This document shows positions 16,297 to 24,319 of a stretch of 64,000 bases of DNA, piece after piece. Source of the stretch: an uncultured Bacteroidales bacterium (GTDB lineage Bacteria; Bacteroidota; Bacteroidia; Bacteroidales; Paludibacteraceae); NCBI GenBank assembly GCA_900319645.1, contig ONPG01000003.1, forward strand, positions 269,244 to 333,243, read 5' to 3'. The first letter of the stretch is position 1, and the number at the start of each line of letters is the position of its first letter. The position numbers and the translations under genes were made by a program. The notes beneath the pieces are model-generated. The model searched no databases, had not been told where the DNA came from, and saw only the letters and a program-made list of their open reading frames with translations.

Positions 16297-17634
16297 ATGC
16301 GCAAAATCCTCTCCTTCGTACTTTGTACCTTGTCCCTTTGTACCTTATCCGCGGCTCCGCGCCGCGTACACACCATCGGCGACAGCACGATGTCTGACTA
16401 CAAACCCGCCGCCACACCCAAACGCGGATGGGGTATGTATCTCCAGGCGTTCTTCAACCCCGACTCCGTCGAGGTCAACAACCGCGGCAAATCCGGCGCC
16501 TCCACCCGTACGTTCTACGAGACCGATAACCTCTGGCCCTCCGTCAAGACCCAGATGCACGCCGGTGACTACCTCATCATCCAGTTCGCCCACAACGACG
16601 AGAAATGCAAAGGCGAAGATGTCTTTGTCCGGAACGCCCAACTGCGCGCCGAAGGCAAAGATACCCTGACCGACATGCGCGGCACGGAACCCAACACCAC
16701 CTATAAGGAATACCTCCGTACGTTCATCCGCGAGGCACGCAGCATGGGCGTCACTCCCGTGCTGATGGCTCCTATCTGCCGCGCGTATTTCAAGGACGGC
16801 AAGATCAACCCCGAAGGCCGGCATGATTTGACAAATGCCAATTCTCAATTACCCGTAAATAAAAACTACGTTCGCTGTATGCGCGAAGTGGCACAGGAGA
16901 TGAACGTCCCCTTCCTGGATATGACCGCCCGCAGCTGCGAGATGTACGAGACTGCTGGCAAAGACTACTGCATGGCAAACTATTTCAACTGCGGCGACAA
17001 AACCCACACCTCCGCCGCCGGTGGCATGGCTATAGCCCGTCTGGCTTTCCAACTCATCAGCAACGCTCCCGAACTCGCGGCGATGCGCCCCTGGCTCGTC
17101 TCCCCCGAAGAGGATGAGTTGCAGGCTTATGCACAGCAGATAGAGGAATCAGGCAAACAGGCGGCTTTCGCCGCCAAAGGCAAGCCCTTCAGCGAGACTC
17201 TTCCGGTCTCCGGTTTGTCGAATATGCAGACTTCCAAAAAAGGCTGTATAGCCGCAGGAGGCGCATGGCCCGCCGGAGAGATCGACGAAGTGGCTAACCG
17301 CTACATCGAATACACGATTGCGGCAGAGCCGAAAAAAGGCCTCGTCATCGAGACCATCACCCTGCCCGTTCGCGCCAAAGGTTCTGACGGCATGAACCTC
17401 CATATCAACTACGGCTTCGGCGAGGACTTCAGCGGTGTCACCACTATCTACGAGAACACCGCCCTGCCCAAAGGCAAATGGCTCACCATCACCCTCGACC
17501 AACCTATCCTCGTGCCGGCCGGACAGACCCTTCATCTCCGTATTCTCCCCTGGCACGACTCCAACGGACGACCGCAAACCAAACGCTACCTCCAGCTCGG
17601 AGACCTCCGCCTTACCGGCAAGCGCCTTTTCTGA
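16297..17634 (+). CDS. SGNH/GDSL hydrolase, rhamnogalacturonan acetylesterase-like
   Basis: 445 residues. After a signal peptide, the SGNH blocks are in order: IGDSTMSDY (nucleophile Ser near residue 29), NNRGKSGASTR (Gly), IIQFAHNDEK (Asn) and GDKTHTSAAGG (Asp/His pair near residue 230). The GDSTMS and AHND forms point to the rhamnogalacturonan acetylesterase branch, which removes acetyl groups from pectin. Residues about 280-445 form an extra beta-rich domain without recognised function. The signal peptide core (FVLCTLSLCTLS) is encoded by a CTTTGTAC 7-mer repeat. It fits a plant-polysaccharide diet together with the GH53 enzyme at 26.6 kb. Confidence 0.85.
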   Translation: MRKILSFVLCTLSLCTLSAAPRRVHTIGDSTMSDYKPAATPKRGWGMYLQAFFNPDSVEVNNRGKSGASTRTFYETDNLWPSVKTQMHAGDYLIIQFAHNDEKCKGEDVFVRNAQLRAEGKDTLTDMRGTEPNTTYKEYLRTFIREARSMGVTPVLMAPICRAYFKDGKINPEGRHDLTNANSQLPVNKNYVRCMREVAQEMNVPFLDMTARSCEMYETAGKDYCMANYFNCGDKTHTSAAGGMAIARLAFQLISNAPELAAMRPWLVSPEEDELQAYAQQIEESGKQAAFAAKGKPFSETLPVSGLSNMQTSKKGCIAAGGAWPAGEIDEVANRYIEYTIAAEPKKGLVIETITLPVRAKGSDGMNLHINYGFGEDFSGVTTIYENTALPKGKWLTITLDQPILVPAGQTLHLRILPWHDSNGRPQTKRYLQLGDLRLTGKRLF

Positions 17635-17725
17635 GCCGTTCAAGAGACTTTTTCCGAACCGAACATAGACTTTTCTGCGCTCAGAAAGCGCCTCCTCCGT
17701 GCGGTAAAACAGGACATTTCCACGC

Positions 17726-17747
17726 GACCATCACGGGACCATGTCCT
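17726..17747 (+). repeat. Dispersed repeat GACCATCACGGGACCATGTC (copy 1)
   Basis: The same 17-base core occurs at 42501-42519, inverted at 42453-42471, and at 62543-62559. All copies are intergenic, and three are followed by TCCT-type sequence with AGAAAG or similar. No known element was recognised. Confidence 0.7.
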
Positions 17748-17835
17748 TAGAAAGACCCAATATACAACATTCCTGATCCGCTCCGGCAAGAGGCAGACAA
17801 AATCTCCATTCCGCTCCGGCTCACCGCCACCAACC

Positions 17836-17863
17836 AAAAACAGACGCCCGTCAGGCGTCTGTT
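17836..17863 (-). terminator. Terminator of gap
   Basis: CAGACGCC (17841-17848) and GGCGTCTG (17854-17861) form a stem; on the minus strand it is followed by TTTTTGG. A second small hairpin (CCGCC/GGCGG, about 17871-17887) lies between it and the gap stop codon. Confidence 0.75.
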
Positions 17864-17908
17864 TCCGTATCCGCCGTACATGGCGGATTTTCCATTACAA
17901 GGCCGGTA

Positions 17909-18976
17909 TTACTTCAGCTCTGCGAGGTACTTGATAGTACGTACCATCTGGCTGGTGTAGCTGTTCTCGTTGTCGTACCAGCTAACTACCTGTACCTGAT
18001 AGGTGTCCTCGTCGATCTTGGCTACCATGGTCTGGGTTGCATCGAAGAGCGAACCGAACTTCATACCGATTACATCGCTCGAAACGATCTCGTCCTCGGT
18101 GTAACCGAAGCTCTCGGTCTGAGCAGCCTTCATAGCTGCGTTGATGCCCTCTTTGGTGATGTCTTTGCCCTTAACAACAGCTACCAGGATAGTGGTCGAT
18201 CCGGTCGGAGTCGGAACACGCTGTGCGCTACCGATCAGTTTGCCGTTCAGCTCAGGGATAACCAAACCGATGGCCTTGGCTGCACCGGTGCTGTTCGGAA
18301 CGATGTTCTGTGCACCTGCACGGCTACGACGCAGATCACCCTTACGCTGCGGACCGTCGAGAATCATCTGGTCACCGGTGTAAGCGTGGATAGTGCTCAT
18401 GATACCGCTCTGGATCGGAGCGTATTTGTGCAGAGCAGCTGCCATAGGAGCCAAGCAGTTGGTAGTGCAGGATGCTGCGGAAATAACGGTATCTGCCGGA
18501 GTCAGGGTCTTGTGGTTTACGTTGTAAACGATGGTCGGCAGGTCGTTGCCGGCAGGAGCCGAGATAACAACCTTCTTTGCGCCGGCCTGGATATGAGCCT
18601 CAGCTTTAGCTTTGCTGGTGTAGAAACCGGTGCACTCCAATACTACATCGATGCCCAGCTCGCCCCAAGGCAGCTCGGCTGCGTTCGGCTTAGCGTAGAT
18701 AGTGATCTCCTTGCCGTCAACGGTGATCGAACCCGGAGTTACTACAGTCTTGCCGTCCTCTGCGAGAACTGCGTCTTTGTAAGCAACAGTGTGCTTGCCC
18801 TCACCGAACTTGCCTGCGAAACCACCCTGAGCGGTGTCGTATTTCAGAAGGTGTGCCAACATCTTCGGGCTGGTCAGGTCGTTGATTGCAACTACCTCGT
18901 AACCCTCAGCTTCAAACATCTGACGGAATGCCAGACGACCAATACGGCCAAAGCCGTTAATTGCTACTTTTGTCAT
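17909..18976 (-). CDS. gap: Glyceraldehyde-3-phosphate dehydrogenase, type I
   Basis: 355 residues. The NAD-binding motif [10 protein letters not shown] is at residues 6-15. The active site is [12 protein letters not shown], with catalytic Cys near residue 170 and the His in [12 protein letters not shown]. The conserved C-terminal [14 protein letters not shown] is present. It oxidises glyceraldehyde 3-phosphate to 1,3-bisphosphoglycerate in the cytoplasm, the central step of glycolysis. Length is slightly longer than the usual ~335 residues, the extra lying around residues 56-85. Monocistronic: it has its own promoter at 19033-19063 and a terminator at 17836-17863. Confidence 0.97.
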   Translation of the reverse strand: MTKVAINGFGRIGRLAFRQMFEAEGYEVVAINDLTSPKMLAHLLKYDTAQGGFAGKFGEGKHTVAYKDAVLAEDGKTVVTPGSITVDGKEITIYAKPNAAELPWGELGIDVVLECTGFYTSKAKAEAHIQAGAKKVVISAPAGNDLPTIVYNVNHKTLTPADTVISAASCTTNCLAPMAAALHKYAPIQSGIMSTIHAYTGDQMILDGPQRKGDLRRSRAGAQNIVPNSTGAAKAIGLVIPELNGKLIGSAQRVPTPTGSTTILVAVVKGKDITKEGINAAMKAAQTESFGYTEDEIVSSDVIGMKFGSLFDATQTMVAKIDEDTYQVQVVSWYDNENSYTSQMVRTIKYLAELK

Positions 18977-19032
18977 AATTGTGTTTTTTATTAGTTTGTT
19001 AGTAAAAAAATCCTTTTCTTTGAAAAGCGGTA

Positions 19033-19063
19033 CAAAGTTACACTATTTTTTTGACATACAAAA
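19033..19063 (-). promoter_or_regulatory. Promoter of gap
   Basis: On the minus strand TTTTG (19063-19059), 18 bases, TAACTTTG (19040-19033). Predicted start near 19026, giving a leader of about 50 bases. Confidence 0.7.
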
Positions 19064-19145
19064 ATAAATCGTAATTTTTTCTTAATTTTGTCACTTTTAT
19101 TTACCAAAACGCGCACGCAAAAGCGCACGCGAACATTTTTTAGTG

Positions 19146-19793
19146 TTATTTTCGTCCAAAATCAGCCGGAATCTCTCCCCATTTCTTGGTGTCCCATTTA
19201 TAGATCGGAGTAGTCCAACTGTTGTCATGCAGCCACTGCTCGGCCTTGCGGAGCATAAAAAACAAATCCTCGTTTCCGGCATTCCACTCCAACTTGGTAT
19301 CCGCATGTTTCTTTTTGAGCCACGCCAACGCCGTACGGCTGTCCGAATAGAGCACCCACGGCAGGTTGTTCTGTTTCAGGTATGCCAAACCCAATACGAT
19401 TGCCAAAAACTCTCCGATATTGTTCGTTCCGCCGTTGAACGGACCTCTGTGAAAAACCTCGGTGCCCGTATCGGCTATCACGCCGCGAAACTCCATAACG
19501 CCCGGATTGCCGCTGCACGCAGCATCCACCGCCAGAGCGGGAAGAACCGGTTGGGTGGAGCTTCCCCCCGGAAAGAGAGAGGGATTGCCGGCTGTGGGAG
19601 ATTTGGGTTTGCGGATGATATATTGTTCCGGAGAAGAGGCAAAGGCCTTTTCGGCTTCAGCCTTCGTGGCAAATCCTTTGTACGCAGCTCCTGCCTGACC
19701 TTTCACCTGCGCCTCACACTCACTCCACGAGTCATAGATGCCCGGCTTCAAACCACGCCACACCACGTAATATTCGCTTTTTTTCTTTGCCAT
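19146..19793 (-). CDS. rnhA: Ribonuclease H with viroplasmin domain
   Basis: 215 residues. An N-terminal caulimovirus viroplasmin (RNase H1 hybrid-binding-like) domain occupies residues 1-60 (YYVVWRGLKPGIYDSWSECE, then YKGFATKAEAEKAF). A Pro/Ser-rich linker follows, then the RNase H fold from about residue 85, with the acidic residues seen in VDAACSGNPG, NNIGEFLAI and YSDSRTAL. It degrades RNA in RNA-DNA hybrids. This two-domain form is typical of Bacteroidetes. The gene lies just downstream of tRNA-Arg on the same strand. Confidence 0.9.
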   Translation of the reverse strand: MAKKKSEYYVVWRGLKPGIYDSWSECEAQVKGQAGAAYKGFATKAEAEKAFASSPEQYIIRKPKSPTAGNPSLFPGGSSTQPVLPALAVDAACSGNPGVMEFRGVIADTGTEVFHRGPFNGGTNNIGEFLAIVLGLAYLKQNNLPWVLYSDSRTALAWLKKKHADTKLEWNAGNEDLFFMLRKAEQWLHDNSWTTPIYKWDTKKWGEIPADFGRK

Positions 19794-19804
19794 TTGCTGA
19801 TTGG

Positions 19805-19876
19805 TGACTCGCCCGGGAATCGAACCCGGATTTGAGCTTTAGGAGAGCCCCGTTCTATCCATTGAACTAGCAAGTC
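19805..19876 (-). tRNA. tRNA-Arg(CCT)
   Basis: 72 bases. The acceptor is GACTTGC/GCGAGTC (with one G-T pair) and discriminator A. The anticodon stem-loop GGGCT CTCCTAA AGCTC carries CCT. T-arm CCGGGTTCGATTCCCGG. CCA is not encoded. Confidence 0.93.
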
Positions 19877-19888
19877 AATATATACCCC

Positions 19889-19921
19889 TTTCAGTTTTCA
19901 GTTTTCAGCTTTCAGTTTTCA
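19889..19921. repeat. 7-bp tandem repeat TTCAGTT
   Basis: Four units of TTCAGTT/TTCAGCT plus a partial unit. The stop codon of the DUF2461 gene (19919-19921) lies inside the tract. The same family (GAAAACT read on the other strand) occurs at 23877-23898, 26385-26409, 32380-32408 and 36925-36946. Confidence 0.85.
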
Positions 19922-20632
19922 ACATCTACTGGGAAATTCCCCGTACTCCTCAAAGGTGTAGTTGAGAAAATCGTTCATCGGTTTGGCGGCGGCAGCGATG
20001 TCCGTGACGATATCGATGAAATCAGGCGAACTGACTGTTTCGTCGCTCAGCGGACAACTCACTGTGTACATCTTGTGCTTCAGCCATTCCGCATGCACGA
20101 AATTCGGGTCAAAACCTGCCGGCACTTTCTTCAAACCGGTTCCCCAATAACTGTCAAAATCCTGTCCGAAGTATTTCTTCCAGTGTTTCGACCCCATAAT
20201 CGTTTCCACCTCTTCGTAGTTGGCTTCTATCTCGCTCCGGAGTGCTTTCAGCAACTCCTTTCCCGGATCCCATATACCCGCGGCGAACATACACTGCCCC
20301 GGCTGGATATGTACGTAATATCCGCCCCGCATGGATTTCTTGCCCCAGGTCTTCGGCTGCCCCGGCACACCTGCGGCGGGAAAACAACCGAACCACTCTT
20401 TGTACGGTCTTTTGTCGGTTGAGAAACGGATGTCACGGTTGATTCGCCAGATACAATCCTTGGGCTGCAGCGGTGCAAGCACAGGATCCATCTCCGTCAG
20501 ACGGCGCAGATACTCCTCCGTGAACGCCACAAAGCGGTCACGGCAAGCTTGGTACCATGCTCGGTTGGCATCAAACCACTCTTTGTTGTTGTTCACCGCC
20601 AACTCGCCCAGAAATCGTAATGTATCTTTCAT
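19919..20632 (-). CDS. DUF2461 domain-containing protein
   Basis: 237 residues. Matches the DUF2461 (TIGR02453) pattern: LRFLGELAVNNNKEWFDANR at the start, IWRINRDIRFSTDKRPYKEW, then GGYYVHIQPGQCMFAAGIWD. The biochemical role of the family is unknown. No signal peptide or membrane segment is seen, so it is probably cytoplasmic. The stop codon lies inside a TTCAGTT repeat tract, so the exact C-terminus may vary between strains. Neighbours are tRNA-Arg and the dTDP-rhamnose genes; no functional link is obvious. Confidence 0.88.
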   Translation of the reverse strand: MKDTLRFLGELAVNNNKEWFDANRAWYQACRDRFVAFTEEYLRRLTEMDPVLAPLQPKDCIWRINRDIRFSTDKRPYKEWFGCFPAAGVPGQPKTWGKKSMRGGYYVHIQPGQCMFAAGIWDPGKELLKALRSEIEANYEEVETIMGSKHWKKYFGQDFDSYWGTGLKKVPAGFDPNFVHAEWLKHKMYTVSCPLSDETVSSPDFIDIVTDIAAAAKPMNDFLNYTFEEYGEFPSRC

Positions 20633-20692
20633 TGAACTATTGAACTCTTTAACGTCGCATAGCGACCATTTTAACGTTTTAACATTTTAACG
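20631..20692. repeat. TTTTAACG/TTGAACT short tandem repeats with GTCGC/GCGAC hairpin
   Basis: TTGAACTAT and TGAACTC are followed by GTCGCATAGCGAC, then TTTTAACG, TTTTAACA and TTTTAACG. The rfbD stop codon (20679-20681) is within the tract. Confidence 0.75.
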
Positions 20693-21542
20693 CCTTTATG
20701 CATCGCATCAAAGCCTCCTCCCAATGCGGAATCGACACGCCGAACGTCTTTTTGAACTTCGATTTGTCCAGCACGCTATAGTGCGGACGGGGTGTCTTGT
20801 ACGCATATTCCTCCGACAGAATAGGCCGAACCTGACAATCGATACCTCCGTACATCCGGTGGATGGCTATCGTGAAGTCATACCACGAGCACACACCTTC
20901 GTTGGTGAAATGGTAGATACCGGGATGCCACACCGGCGACTCGATAACCGTGAACACCGCCCACGCCAAATCCGCCGCATAAGTCGGTGTGCCTATCTGG
21001 TCAAACACCACGCCTAATTCCTTACGCTCGCTGCCCAGACGGATCATCGTCTTCACGAAATTGTTTCCGAAAGAGGAATAGAGCCACGCCGTGCGGATAA
21101 TAACCGCATCGGGACACTCTGCCAACAGACGTTTCTCACCCTCGTATTTCGTGCGTCCATACACGGTACGCGGCGCCACCTGATCCGATTCGCGGCAGGG
21201 CACATGCTCGTTGCCTGAGAAAACGTAGTCCGTACTGATGTGGATCACGCGCACGCCTTGCGAACCCAAAACCGTCAGCGCCCCGGCGTTGATCTTCATC
21301 GCGGTCGCCTCATCCTCTTCGGCTTTATCCACATTCGTATATGCCGCGCAGTTGACGATCAGATCAATCGCATTCGCCTCCACAAACGCCGAAACGGCTG
21401 CGCGGTCGCAGATATCCAGTTCATACGTATTCTCCGCCACAAGCACATCCGTGAAGAAATACCGGTGCTTTGGATGCTTCGCGCTCAGCACACGCATCTC
21501 GTTCCCCAATTGTCCGTTACTGCCGGTTACAAGTATATTCAT
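20679..21542 (-). CDS. rfbD: dTDP-4-dehydrorhamnose reductase
   Basis: 287 residues. Rossmann motif TGSNGQLGNEMR at the N-terminus, catalytic YGRTKYEGEKRL (YxxxK of short-chain reductases) and IIRTAWLYSSFGNNFVKTM. It reduces dTDP-4-keto-L-rhamnose to dTDP-L-rhamnose with NAD(P)H, the last step of the nucleotide sugar pathway for surface polysaccharides. The next upstream gene on this strand is the epimerase rfbC, so two of the four pathway genes are here; rfbA and rfbB are not in the window. The last codons are inside a TTTTAACG repeat. Confidence 0.95.
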   Translation of the reverse strand: MNILVTGSNGQLGNEMRVLSAKHPKHRYFFTDVLVAENTYELDICDRAAVSAFVEANAIDLIVNCAAYTNVDKAEEDEATAMKINAGALTVLGSQGVRVIHISTDYVFSGNEHVPCRESDQVAPRTVYGRTKYEGEKRLLAECPDAVIIRTAWLYSSFGNNFVKTMIRLGSERKELGVVFDQIGTPTYAADLAWAVFTVIESPVWHPGIYHFTNEGVCSWYDFTIAIHRMYGGIDCQVRPILSEEYAYKTPRPHYSVLDKSKFKKTFGVSIPHWEEALMRCIKALKC

Positions 21543-21550
21543 AATTATTA

Positions 21551-21648
21551 TTTACAATTTGACAATTTACAATTTTCATTCAATTGAACAATCAATCGTA
21601 CCTCGTCAATCGTCCAATCGTCAATTGATTCGTCCATTCGTCAATCAA
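21551..21648. repeat. ATCGTC/AATTGAC short tandem repeats between rfbC and rfbD
   Basis: The ~100-base gap is made of TTTACAATTTGACAATTTAC and then ATCGTCAATCGTCC-type units with a period of 7-8 bases. The rfbC stop codon (21645-21647) lies inside the tract. Confidence 0.8.
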
Positions 21649-22193
21649 AACGGAGAATCAAACTCCGCCATCGTCGGGTGTTTCTTGTCTTTCTCGCTAA
21701 GGATACGCAGGTCAGCCGGCACTTGCCAGTCGATGTTCAATGCCGGGTCGCTCAGCAGCAGACCGCCGTCCGCCTCCGGGTGGTAGAGGTTATCGCATTT
21801 ATAGGTAAAAATAGCCGTTTCGCTCAGCACGGAGAAACCATGCGCAAAACCCCGCGGGATAAAGAACTGACGTTTGTTCTCTTCGCTCAGTTCCACGCCA
21901 TACCATTTGCCGAAGGTCGGGCTGTCTTTCCTCAGATCAACGGCCACGTCCAACACCCTTCCCGCAGTGCAGCACACCAACTTGGCTTGGGTGTAAGGCG
22001 GACGCTGGAAATGCAGACCGCGCACTACGCCGTACGACGAACACGACTGATTGTCTTGCACAAAGACCGCATCTATACCTGCTTCCTGATAACGCGCTTG
22101 GTTGTAGGTCTCTACAAAATACCCGCGTGCGTCACGGAAGACCTGCGGCTCTATCACCAACAGGCCCTCAATGGGAGTTTTTATTACATTCAT
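21645..22193 (-). CDS. rfbC: dTDP-4-dehydrorhamnose 3,5-epimerase
   Basis: 182 residues, the normal length for RmlC. A cupin fold with GVVRGLHFQRPPYTQAKLVC (catalytic His in RGLHFQ), DLRKDSPTFGKWYGVELS and FIPRGFAHGFSVLSE. It epimerises dTDP-4-keto-6-deoxyglucose at C3 and C5. It precedes rfbD on the same strand with a 100-base repeat tract between, so they are probably cotranscribed. The flotillin gene lies upstream on the same strand after 39 bases. Confidence 0.96.
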   Translation of the reverse strand: MNVIKTPIEGLLVIEPQVFRDARGYFVETYNQARYQEAGIDAVFVQDNQSCSSYGVVRGLHFQRPPYTQAKLVCCTAGRVLDVAVDLRKDSPTFGKWYGVELSEENKRQFFIPRGFAHGFSVLSETAIFTYKCDNLYHPEADGGLLLSDPALNIDWQVPADLRILSEKDKKHPTMAEFDSPF

Positions 22194-22232
22194 TATTATA
22201 TCTGTAATTCCTGATTTTTAATTCGTCAATTT

Positions 22233-23738
22233 TTAATTCTTTTTGATCTTTGCCTCGCCGGCTATTACTTGGCTGTTGTTCTGCATGATACTTGCCATAT
22301 CCACACCGGTCGCCTCTTTGATCACTTCCATCGTCTGGCGCATCACTACGGGCACATTGCCGCTGATACCTGCCGCCTCGCTTCCGCTGGTTCCATACAC
22401 ATGCACATCATTGATGCTGGTGAGCGGCTCAGCCACTTTGGCTGCTACGTCCGGCAATATCTTCACCATCATCTCCGCGATAGCGGCGCCGTTATATTTC
22501 TTGTACGCCTCGGCTTTCTTGTCCATAGCCGCCGCTTCCGCCTCACCTTTGGCTTTGATGGCAGCTGCTTCGGCTTTACCGACGGCCTCTATACCGGCGG
22601 CCTTCTGTTGCTGGGCGAACAAATCGGCTTCTGCCTGAGCTTTCACCGCCGCGGCTTTCTGCTCCGCCTCATAGCGTTCCGCCTCCGCCTTGCGTTTGCG
22701 TTGCTCCAGCTCAGCCGCTGCGTTGATCTCTTTCTGATACTTGTCCGCATCGGCCTGTTTGTTGATCTGCGCATCCAGCAACTTCTCCTGAATAGCAATC
22801 TCCTGTTCGCGCAACAACTGCTCTTGTTTGGCTTTCTCCACCTCTGCCTCAATCGTCAGACGGTTGATCTCTTTCTGACGCTCTTGCAGACGGATCGACT
22901 TGGCTGCCTCCGCCTCAACGGTCTTCACGTTGATCTCCTTGGCTTGCTCTTGCTTCTGGATCTCGTATGCCGCGTCGGCTATAGCCGCCTGGGTGTCCGC
23001 TTGTTTCTTCAGGTCCGCCTGCTTGACGGCCAACTCCGTGTTGCGTATCGCTATCTCAGTCTCCGACTGCACGCGTGCGTCGTTGGATTCTTTAGCCGCT
23101 ATAGCGCGGGCGATAGCCACGTCACGCTCCGCGTTGGCTTTGTTGATAGAAGCTTCTTTGGTGATCTTGCAGGTGTTGTCTGCGCCTAACGCGTGAATCA
23201 ACCCCTCGTTATCCGTGATCGACTGGATGTTACAACTCAGTATCTCGATTCCTAATTTCGCCATGTCCGGCGCAGCCTTCTCCTGTATCTGGTTCGAGAA
23301 TCCGTCACGGTCCACGTTGAGCGAACGCAGATCCTGCGTACCGATGATCTCACGCATGTTTCCTTGCAGCGAGTCGCGGATTTCTTTGGCGATCTCCTCA
23401 CGGTCTTTGCCCAGGAAGTTAGCCGCGGCCACGTTGATCAGGTTCGGATCGATCCGCACTTTTGCTACGGCATCCACATCCACATTGATAAAGTCGGACG
23501 TGGGAACCGACGAATCGGTCTTGATATCCACACTCAGCTGCCCAAGATACAACCGGTCCACTTTCTGCAAACCGGGAATCCGCAATCCACCGGTTCCGAT
23601 GAGATACTTGGGGTTTCTACGCGGCCATCCGGAGATAACCAGAGCTTGGTTTGGCGATGTTTTCACATACGAGACAACAATCAACAGAATCAGCACACCC
23701 AGCGCGATTCCGATACCGATCAGCATAGATTCGTCCAT
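22233..23738 (-). CDS. floA/yqiK-like: Flotillin-family SPFH membrane scaffold protein
   Basis: 501 residues. One N-terminal membrane helix (about residues 5-26, IGIALGVLILLIVVSYVK), an SPFH/band 7 domain to about residue 200, then a long Ala/Glu/Lys-rich coiled coil (about 200-400) with many EAEKAKQE and KAEAA motifs, and a short globular end. Flotillins oligomerise on membranes and organise domains. The gene has its own promoter (23779-23809). It is monocistronic or leads into rfbC. The assignment to flotillin rather than a generic SPFH protein rests on the long EA-rich repeat region. Confidence 0.9.
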   Translation of the reverse strand: MDESMLIGIGIALGVLILLIVVSYVKTSPNQALVISGWPRRNPKYLIGTGGLRIPGLQKVDRLYLGQLSVDIKTDSSVPTSDFINVDVDAVAKVRIDPNLINVAAANFLGKDREEIAKEIRDSLQGNMREIIGTQDLRSLNVDRDGFSNQIQEKAAPDMAKLGIEILSCNIQSITDNEGLIHALGADNTCKITKEASINKANAERDVAIARAIAAKESNDARVQSETEIAIRNTELAVKQADLKKQADTQAAIADAAYEIQKQEQAKEINVKTVEAEAAKSIRLQERQKEINRLTIEAEVEKAKQEQLLREQEIAIQEKLLDAQINKQADADKYQKEINAAAELEQRKRKAEAERYEAEQKAAAVKAQAEADLFAQQQKAAGIEAVGKAEAAAIKAKGEAEAAAMDKKAEAYKKYNGAAIAEMMVKILPDVAAKVAEPLTSINDVHVYGTSGSEAAGISGNVPVVMRQTMEVIKEATGVDMASIMQNNSQVIAGEAKIKKN

Positions 23739-23778
23739 AAGTTAATCAGATTTATAGGGTTAATTCCAAATCTGCTGC

Positions 23779-23809
23779 AAAATTACAACAAAAATTGCAC
23801 ATACGCAAG
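23779..23809 (-). promoter_or_regulatory. Promoter of the flotillin gene
   Basis: On the minus strand TTG (23809-23807), 20 bases, TAATTTTG (23786-23779), about 40 bases upstream of the ATG. Upstream sequence CTTGCGTATGTGC is shared with the GH53 promoter. Confidence 0.7.
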
Positions 23810-23878
23810 AAAAAGTCCAACTTTTTTTGAGAAAGTGGCATTTTTTACCTTTTTCCTAAATCACCCATTCCCAAGTTT

Positions 23879-24319
23879 TCAGCTTTCAGTTTTCAATTGG
23901 TTACGGATGTCGTCATAGGAGAAGCCGCGCTGGAGGAGGAAACGGAGAAGACGGTCGCCCTCGCGGCCGGAGGAGTCGATGAGACGGGTGAGGATACGGA
24001 AATAATCGGTTTCATCGATAGAATCGAGGGCTTCGCGGATAGAAGATTCGGGCAGTTGGAGCGCACGAAGACCCGCCTGAATCTTGAGTTTGCCCCAGGA
24101 TTGGTATTCGAGTTTGTCATGCACATAGGCGTGGCAAAAACGATCGTCGTTGAGAAAGTCGTTGGCATAGAGACTTTGCCCGATTTCATCGAACAAATCC
24201 GCAGGTGCGCCCCATTCAAAAAGCTTGCGGCGGACATCAGCGGCACAATGTTCCGCACGGGCACAATAGGCTTCGGCTTTATCAAGCCATTCGGCCTTGG
24301 ACAATTCTCGGTTTGCCAT
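23879..24319 (-). CDS. recX: RecX-family regulator of RecA
   Basis: 146 residues of helical repeats typical of RecX: KAEAYCARAEHCAADVRRKL, DLFDEIGQSLYANDFLNDDR, FCHAYVHDKLEYQSWGKLKI and the C-terminal LLRFLLQRGFSYDDIRNQL. RecX modulates RecA filaments. It starts 38 bases before the end of prmC (overlap 24282-24319), so the two are translationally linked. The last residues (QLKTES) are coded by a 7-bp TTCAGTT tract. recA is not in the window. Confidence 0.85.
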   Translation of the reverse strand: MANRELSKAEWLDKAEAYCARAEHCAADVRRKLFEWGAPADLFDEIGQSLYANDFLNDDRFCHAYVHDKLEYQSWGKLKIQAGLRALQLPESSIREALDSIDETDYFRILTRLIDSSGREGDRLLRFLLQRGFSYDDIRNQLKTES

